A DNA stretch of 9,885 bases from JAJISK01 sp046759185 (lineage in GTDB: Archaea; Thermoplasmatota; Thermoplasmata; RBG-16-68-12; JAJISG01). Location: contig JBHIBO010000044.1 in NCBI GenBank assembly GCA_046759185.1, forward strand, positions 1-9,885, in the 5' to 3' direction. Shown one piece after another: positions 8,462 through 9,885 of the stretch. The number at the start of each line of letters is the position of its first letter. Position 1 is the stretch's first letter. A program made the translations under genes and the position numbers. Under the pieces are notes generated by a model, which was given only the letters and a program-made list of their open reading frames with translations, ran no database searches and was not told the DNA's origin.

Positions 8462-8491
8462 CTTTCGCTACGCCTCTCAGGGAGGCGTAAT
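8462..8491 (-). other. tRNA-Lys intron 3 (T-loop, 30 nt)
   Basis: A textbook bulge-helix-bulge. The outer helix is the T stem CGGGG/CCCCG. The central helix is exon TTCG paired with intron CGAA. The bulges are AA^A and AG^T, and the inner helix is TTACGCCTC/GAGGCGTAG (9 bp, one G-U) closed by CCTGA. Splicing gives the T-loop TTCGAAT, with the intron between positions 59 and 60. Confidence 0.88.
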
Positions 8492-8513
8492 TTCGAACCC
8501 CGGACCATCTGGT

Positions 8514-8555
8514 TTCAGCGCAAACGCTCCCAGGACTTGCTCCCAGAGCTCTGCC
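8514..8555 (-). other. tRNA-Lys intron 2 (anticodon loop, 42 nt)
   Basis: The borders come from the tRNA fold: the 7-nt loop must be CTTTTAA between TCTGG and CCAGA, which puts the insert at the canonical site 37/38. A shift by one nucleotide gives the same product. I could not draw a strict bulge-helix-bulge here. The intron contains the 8-mer CTGGGAGC twice and a small hairpin AGCG-TTTG-CGCT near its 3' end. Confidence 0.7.
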
Positions 8556-8572
8556 TAAAAGCCAGACGCTCT

Positions 8573-8599
8573 TTCTAGGGACCAACCTCCGGCCGTCCA
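8573..8599 (-). other. tRNA-Lys intron 1 (D-loop, 27 nt)
   Basis: Exon CTAG (8606-8603) pairs with intron CTAG (8578-8575) as a 4-bp central helix. On its two sides are three-nt bulges GT^T and AA^A, cut as marked, and an inner helix GGAC/GTCC. The outer helix is the D stem GCTC/GAGC, with AG left opposite the AAA bulge. Cutting there gives the normal D-loop AGCTAGGTA. Confidence 0.8.
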
Positions 8600-8660
8600 A
8601 CCTAGCTGAGCTACGGGCCCAGGGGGCGGCGGTGCGCAGGGTGGATTCAAGCTCCAGGCT

Positions 8661-8668
8661 GGGATAAA
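8661..8668 (-). promoter_or_regulatory. Candidate TATA box for tRNA-Lys / rpoHBA
   Basis: TTTATCCC on the minus strand within AAGGTTTATCCC, its centre about 45 nt upstream of tRNA position 1. Archaeal transcription starts about 25 nt downstream of the TATA centre, which would leave a leader of roughly 20 nt. It is the nearest AT-rich element ahead of the tRNA in an otherwise GC-rich stretch, but a weak match. Confidence 0.4.
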
Positions 8669-8747
8669 CCTTACGGTGTGTCATGCCGGGCCAAGCGCCT
8701 CGATATGATGTGCCCCGATAGTGGCAAAGGACGAACGGGGGCGTTCC

Positions 8748-8754
8748 TATAAAT
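8748..8754. promoter_or_regulatory. TATA-like element in the divergent intergenic region
   Basis: TATAAAT on plus, ATTTATA on minus (preceded on minus by the purine-rich, BRE-like GACAGAAG). It could drive the minus-strand tRNA/RNA polymerase operon with a leader of about 100 nt, or serve the plus-strand genes. The direction cannot be decided from sequence. The 8621-8813 interval holds no gene that I can support. Confidence 0.35.
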
Positions 8755-8784
8755 CTTCTGTCGACCCGCCGGCGCAGGGAACCC

Positions 8785-8790
8785 TTTTAA
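8785..8790 (+). promoter_or_regulatory. TATA box for a leaderless zinc-ribbon/aEF1-beta transcript
   Basis: TTTTAA with GGAACCC upstream. Its centre lies about 26 nt ahead of the GTG at 8814, the spacing expected between an archaeal TATA box and the transcription start. The mRNA would therefore begin at or within a few nt of the start codon. No Shine-Dalgarno precedes this GTG, in agreement. Confidence 0.6.
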
Positions 8791-8813
8791 GCGGTTTGCG
8801 GCTAGAACGAACC

Positions 8814-8987
8814 GTGCTGGCCTGGATCGAGACCCAGTGTTCGACGTGTGGTCGTCCCCTGACGGAGCAGGGATCCGTGATTTTCCCCTGTCCCCGGTGC
8901 GGGGACTCGACCATCGGTCGATGCGTTCGCTGTCGGGACCAAAGCGTGACCTACGCGTGCAAGAAGTGTGGATTTCACGGACCGTAG
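8814..8987 (+). CDS. Small four-CxxC zinc-ribbon protein (HVO_2753-like)
   Basis: A 57-residue protein with four CxxC knuckles, at C9/C12, C26/C29, C37/C40 and C49/C52, ending in CKKCGFHGP. This pattern (CTSCG..., FPCPNCG..., RCxRC, YxCxKCGFxGP) is that of the short archaeal zinc-ribbon family found directly ahead of elongation factor 1-beta, which should bind two zinc ions. The precise function of the family is not known to me beyond a likely link to translation or RNA. I take GTG 8814 as the start, because the TATA box at 8785-8790 points to transcription beginning there. The open frame continues up to 8721, but that part crosses the promoter and shows no family sequence. The aEF1-beta gene follows after 8 nt in a two-gene operon. 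Confidence 0.88.
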   Translation: MLAWIETQCSTCGRPLTEQGSVIFPCPRCGDSTIGRCVRCRDQSVTYACKKCGFHGP

Positions 8988-8995
8988 GTGATCGA

Positions 8996-9256
8996 GTGGG
9001 CCGGGTCGTGGTCAAGTTCCAGGTCATGCCCACGGGCCCCGAAGTCGACGTCGCTCCCCTGAGGGAGGACCTCCAACGCGCCTTCGGGAACGACCTACGC
9101 GACGTGGCCAAGAATCCCGTGGCCTTTGGGCTTGTGGGGCTTGATGCGGTCATCCTCCTGGACGACAACGAGGGGGCGGTGAAGGAAGCCGAACAGGCTA
9201 TCCGTGCTCTGGGTGGCGTGGGGAACGTGGAAATCGTTTCCGTGGACCTCGTCTAA
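8996..9256 (+). CDS. ef1b: Archaeal translation elongation factor 1-beta (aEF1B)
   Basis: An 86-residue protein, close to the usual size of about 90. It is the guanine-nucleotide exchange factor that recharges aEF1A with GTP during elongation. Family features are the start MGRVVVKFQVMPTGPEVDV, the middle NPVAFGLVGLDAVILLDD and the end GGVGNVEIVSVDLV, i.e. the ferredoxin-like fold of the EF1B guanine-exchange domain. The start is GTG 8996, which gives the conserved MG-x-V-x-V opening. GGTGATC at 8987-8993 is Shine-Dalgarno-like, but only 2 nt away, and overlaps the last base of the ribbon gene stop. Translation is probably coupled to the upstream zinc-ribbon gene, the usual archaeal neighbour. 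Confidence 0.95.
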   Translation: MGRVVVKFQVMPTGPEVDVAPLREDLQRAFGNDLRDVAKNPVAFGLVGLDAVILLDDNEGAVKEAEQAIRALGGVGNVEIVSVDLV

Positions 9257-9268
9257 CGCCGCTCCGGG

Positions 9269-9290
9269 CTGCGGTCGCAGGTGCTTTCCT
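9269..9290 (+). terminator. Possible weak terminator after aEF1-beta
   Basis: CTGCGGTCGCAG can form a small hairpin and is followed by the pyrimidine-rich GTGCTTTCCT. Archaeal termination depends mainly on U-tracts, and this one is short. It sits in the 59-nt gap between convergent genes. Confidence 0.25.
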
Positions 9291-9315
9291 CCCAACTGAC
9301 CTGAGGCAGTGAGGA

Positions 9316-9603
9316 TCAAACAAGCCGAATGGCGATCTTCTTCCCCTTGTCGCGGGTGGAGAATCGGAAAGTATCGCCGAAGTTCCGGTTGAGTGCAGTT
9401 ACCATTGACTGCGCTCCGGGCTGACCCCGGCCGTCGTGAAACAACGCCCTGACGAGCTCCGTCTGTATCATAATCGCTCCGTCATTCCGACTGAGCAGAT
9501 CCATTAGCTTCTCCCGGTGCTCCTTCGTCAGCCGGTATCTCCCCCTGATCGGGCCGCGGTCCTTCTCGGCCGCCATCTCGAAATACTCCCACTCGATGGG
9601 CAC
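9316..9603 (-). CDS. Hypothetical 95-residue protein, possible winged-helix fold
   Basis: Not recognised. The predicted layout is a charged N-terminus, then three helices (REKLMDLLSRN, IQTELVRALF, AQSMVTALNRNFGD) and a final strand pair (TFRFSTRDKGKKIAIRLV). A compact three-helix plus beta-wing order, with a basic last part, would fit a small winged-helix DNA-binding protein; this is inference only. The GTG start at 9603-9601 is about 26 nt downstream of an AT-rich TATA-like element (CTTAAATTTC), which suggests a leaderless mRNA. An internal ATG at 9573-9571 (MAAEKDRG...) is the alternative. It is convergent with aEF1-beta and divergent from the small membrane protein. There is no transmembrane segment and no Cys-based metal site. 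Confidence 0.65.
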   Translation of the reverse strand: MPIEWEYFEMAAEKDRGPIRGRYRLTKEHREKLMDLLSRNDGAIMIQTELVRALFHDGRGQPGAQSMVTALNRNFGDTFRFSTRDKGKKIAIRLV

Positions 9604-9624
9604 CAGCGCGGGAAGGCCCTTATG

Positions 9625-9634
9625 AAATTTAAGC
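9625..9634 (-). promoter_or_regulatory. TATA-like element for the 95-residue ORF
   Basis: GCTTAAATTT on the minus strand, centred about 26 nt before the GTG at 9603. The spacing matches leaderless transcription, as for the ribbon gene. Confidence 0.5.
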
Positions 9635-9653
9635 TCTCCGCGTGACTGGTTTT

Positions 9654-9682
9654 ATGTCATCCATGATATCTTGGAATGACAT
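9654..9682. repeat. 29-bp imperfect palindrome in a divergent promoter region
   Basis: ATGTCAT-CCA-T-GAT meets ATC-T-TGG-A-ATGACAT: 7-bp perfect outer arms, CCA/TGG inner arms, one extra A, one mismatch, and the palindrome GATATC at the centre. It lies between the minus-strand element at 9625-9634 and the plus-strand TATA-like element at 9683-9690, as expected of an operator for a dimeric regulator. Confidence 0.6.
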
Positions 9683-9690
9683 TTGATATA
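9683..9690 (+). promoter_or_regulatory. TATA-like element for the small membrane protein
   Basis: TTGATATA, directly next to the palindrome. A start about 25 nt downstream would leave a leader of some 15-20 nt before the ATG at 9730, which has GGTGG 7 nt upstream. Confidence 0.35.
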
Positions 9691-9729
9691 CAGATTAATG
9701 CAAGTTAGGGTAGCTACGGTGGAAAGGGA

Positions 9730-9837
9730 ATGAGATCGCACTTGGAAGAGGAAGGTCGGCTGTATTGGTTGGTGTTTGTGATCGGATTGGTCTTGGCCTT
9801 CGTATACGTTGTCATCGTCCTGATGGCGCGGTTCTGA
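9730..9837 (+). CDS. Small single-pass membrane protein, 35 residues
   Basis: The ORF reads MRSHLEEEGRLYW, then an uninterrupted hydrophobic run of about 19 residues (LVFVIGLVLAFVYVVIVLM), then ARF and TGA. The length suits one membrane helix, with an acidic, mixed-charge N-terminus and one Arg at the C-terminus. GGTGG at 9718-9722 sits 7 nt before the ATG, and a TATA-like element lies at 9683-9690. No family is recognised. A 35-codon ORF can arise by chance, but the clean hydrophobic profile together with these start signals favours a real gene. Confidence 0.55.
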   Translation: MRSHLEEEGRLYWLVFVIGLVLAFVYVVIVLMARF

Positions 9838-9858
9838 GTTTCCACGGGTGTGAGACGC

Positions 9859-9885
9859 ATGGCCAGAATCATGAAGGGAACGAGC
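9859..9885 (+). CDS. Possible start of a further CDS, cut by the window edge
   Basis: ATG followed by eight open codons (MARIMKGTS) up to the edge. The upstream GGTGTGAG (9847-9854) could be a Shine-Dalgarno, and the ORF follows the small membrane protein by 21 nt on the same strand. Too short to identify. Confidence 0.35.

Larger units (their letters stand above)
8448..8620 (-). tRNA. tRNA-Lys(UUU) interrupted by three introns
   Basis: After removing three segments, the 173-nt locus gives a standard 74-nt tRNA. The acceptor is GGGCCCG paired with CGGGCCC. The D-arm is GCTC-AGCTAGGTA-GAGC, the anticodon arm TCTGG-CTTTTAA-CCAGA with anticodon TTT, the variable loop TGGTC, and the T-arm CGGGG-TTCGAAT-CCCCG. 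The discriminator is G at 8448 and no CCA is encoded. All stems are fully paired. Exons are 8620-8600, 8572-8556, 8513-8492 and 8461-8448. Introns of 27, 42 and 30 nt interrupt the D-loop (after position 20), the anticodon loop (37/38) and the T-loop (59/60). The two outer ones have bulge-helix-bulge folds, so the archaeal splicing endonuclease should remove them. The gene heads the RNA polymerase cluster and may share its transcript. The middle intron's borders are less certain than the other two. Confidence 0.9.

Noticed and set aside
8419..8508. Upstream extension of the rpoH frame to an ATG at 8508
   Set aside because: It would be read through the tRNA-Lys exons and T-loop intron. The Shine-Dalgarno at 8430-8425 points to TTG 8418.
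8448..8620. tRNA-Ser(UGA) reading by a different intron-2 cut (loop CTTGAAA)
   Set aside because: The tRNA has a short 5-nt variable loop and lacks the long arm of tRNA-Ser. tRNA-Lys(UUU) gives a standard loop and discriminator.
8721..8813. N-terminal extension of the zinc-ribbon ORF to ATG 8721
   Set aside because: It crosses the TATA-like elements and adds about 31 residues unlike the short ribbon family.
8671..9168. 165-codon minus-strand frame
   Set aside because: Antisense to the ribbon and aEF1-beta genes and across the promoter region; no recognisable features.

Overview
The window comes from a GC-rich archaeon. It carries archaeal RNA polymerase subunits (RpoH, an unsplit RpoB, and RpoA1 as the first half of a split largest subunit), an archaeal zinc-ribbon/aEF1-beta pair, a tRNA with archaeal-type introns, and TATA-like promoters placed for leaderless transcripts. 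A single-chain RpoB excludes the methanogen and haloarchaeal groups that split it into B'' and B'. Thermoplasmatota is my best guess for the lineage, but the sequence alone does not settle it.

Minus strand, read from 8620 down to 1: a tRNA-Lys(UUU) gene interrupted by three introns (8620-8448), then rpoH (TTG start), rpoB, rpoA1, and the first 103 codons of a further gene. That last gene begins with a helix-hairpin-helix-like segment and a Lys/Ala/Pro-rich stretch, and occupies the place of rpoA2. The protein genes are packed tightly (2-nt gap, ATGA overlap, direct abutment) and each has a good Shine-Dalgarno, so they form one operon. rpoB is interrupted in frame by a 497-residue intein with a LAGLIDADG endonuclease (5144-6634), inserted in the invariant TPEGQN|CG segment.

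Plus strand, diverging from the tRNA across about 190 bp of promoter DNA: a 57-residue four-CxxC zinc-ribbon protein, apparently leaderless, followed 8 nt later by archaeal elongation factor 1-beta. Convergent to it is an unrecognised 95-residue protein (9603-9316, minus). Between that gene and a small plus-strand membrane protein (35 residues) lies an AT-rich intergenic region with a 29-bp imperfect palindrome between two TATA-like elements. The window ends at the first codons of another plus-strand ORF.

Functionally this is core information processing: transcription (RpoH/B/A), translation (tRNA-Lys, aEF1-beta, ribbon protein). The most unusual items are the tRNA-Lys with D-loop, anticodon-loop and T-loop introns directly ahead of the RNA polymerase genes, and the RpoB intein with a non-canonical Gly-Asn C-terminus. 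I saw no CRISPR array, insertion sequence or defence system.
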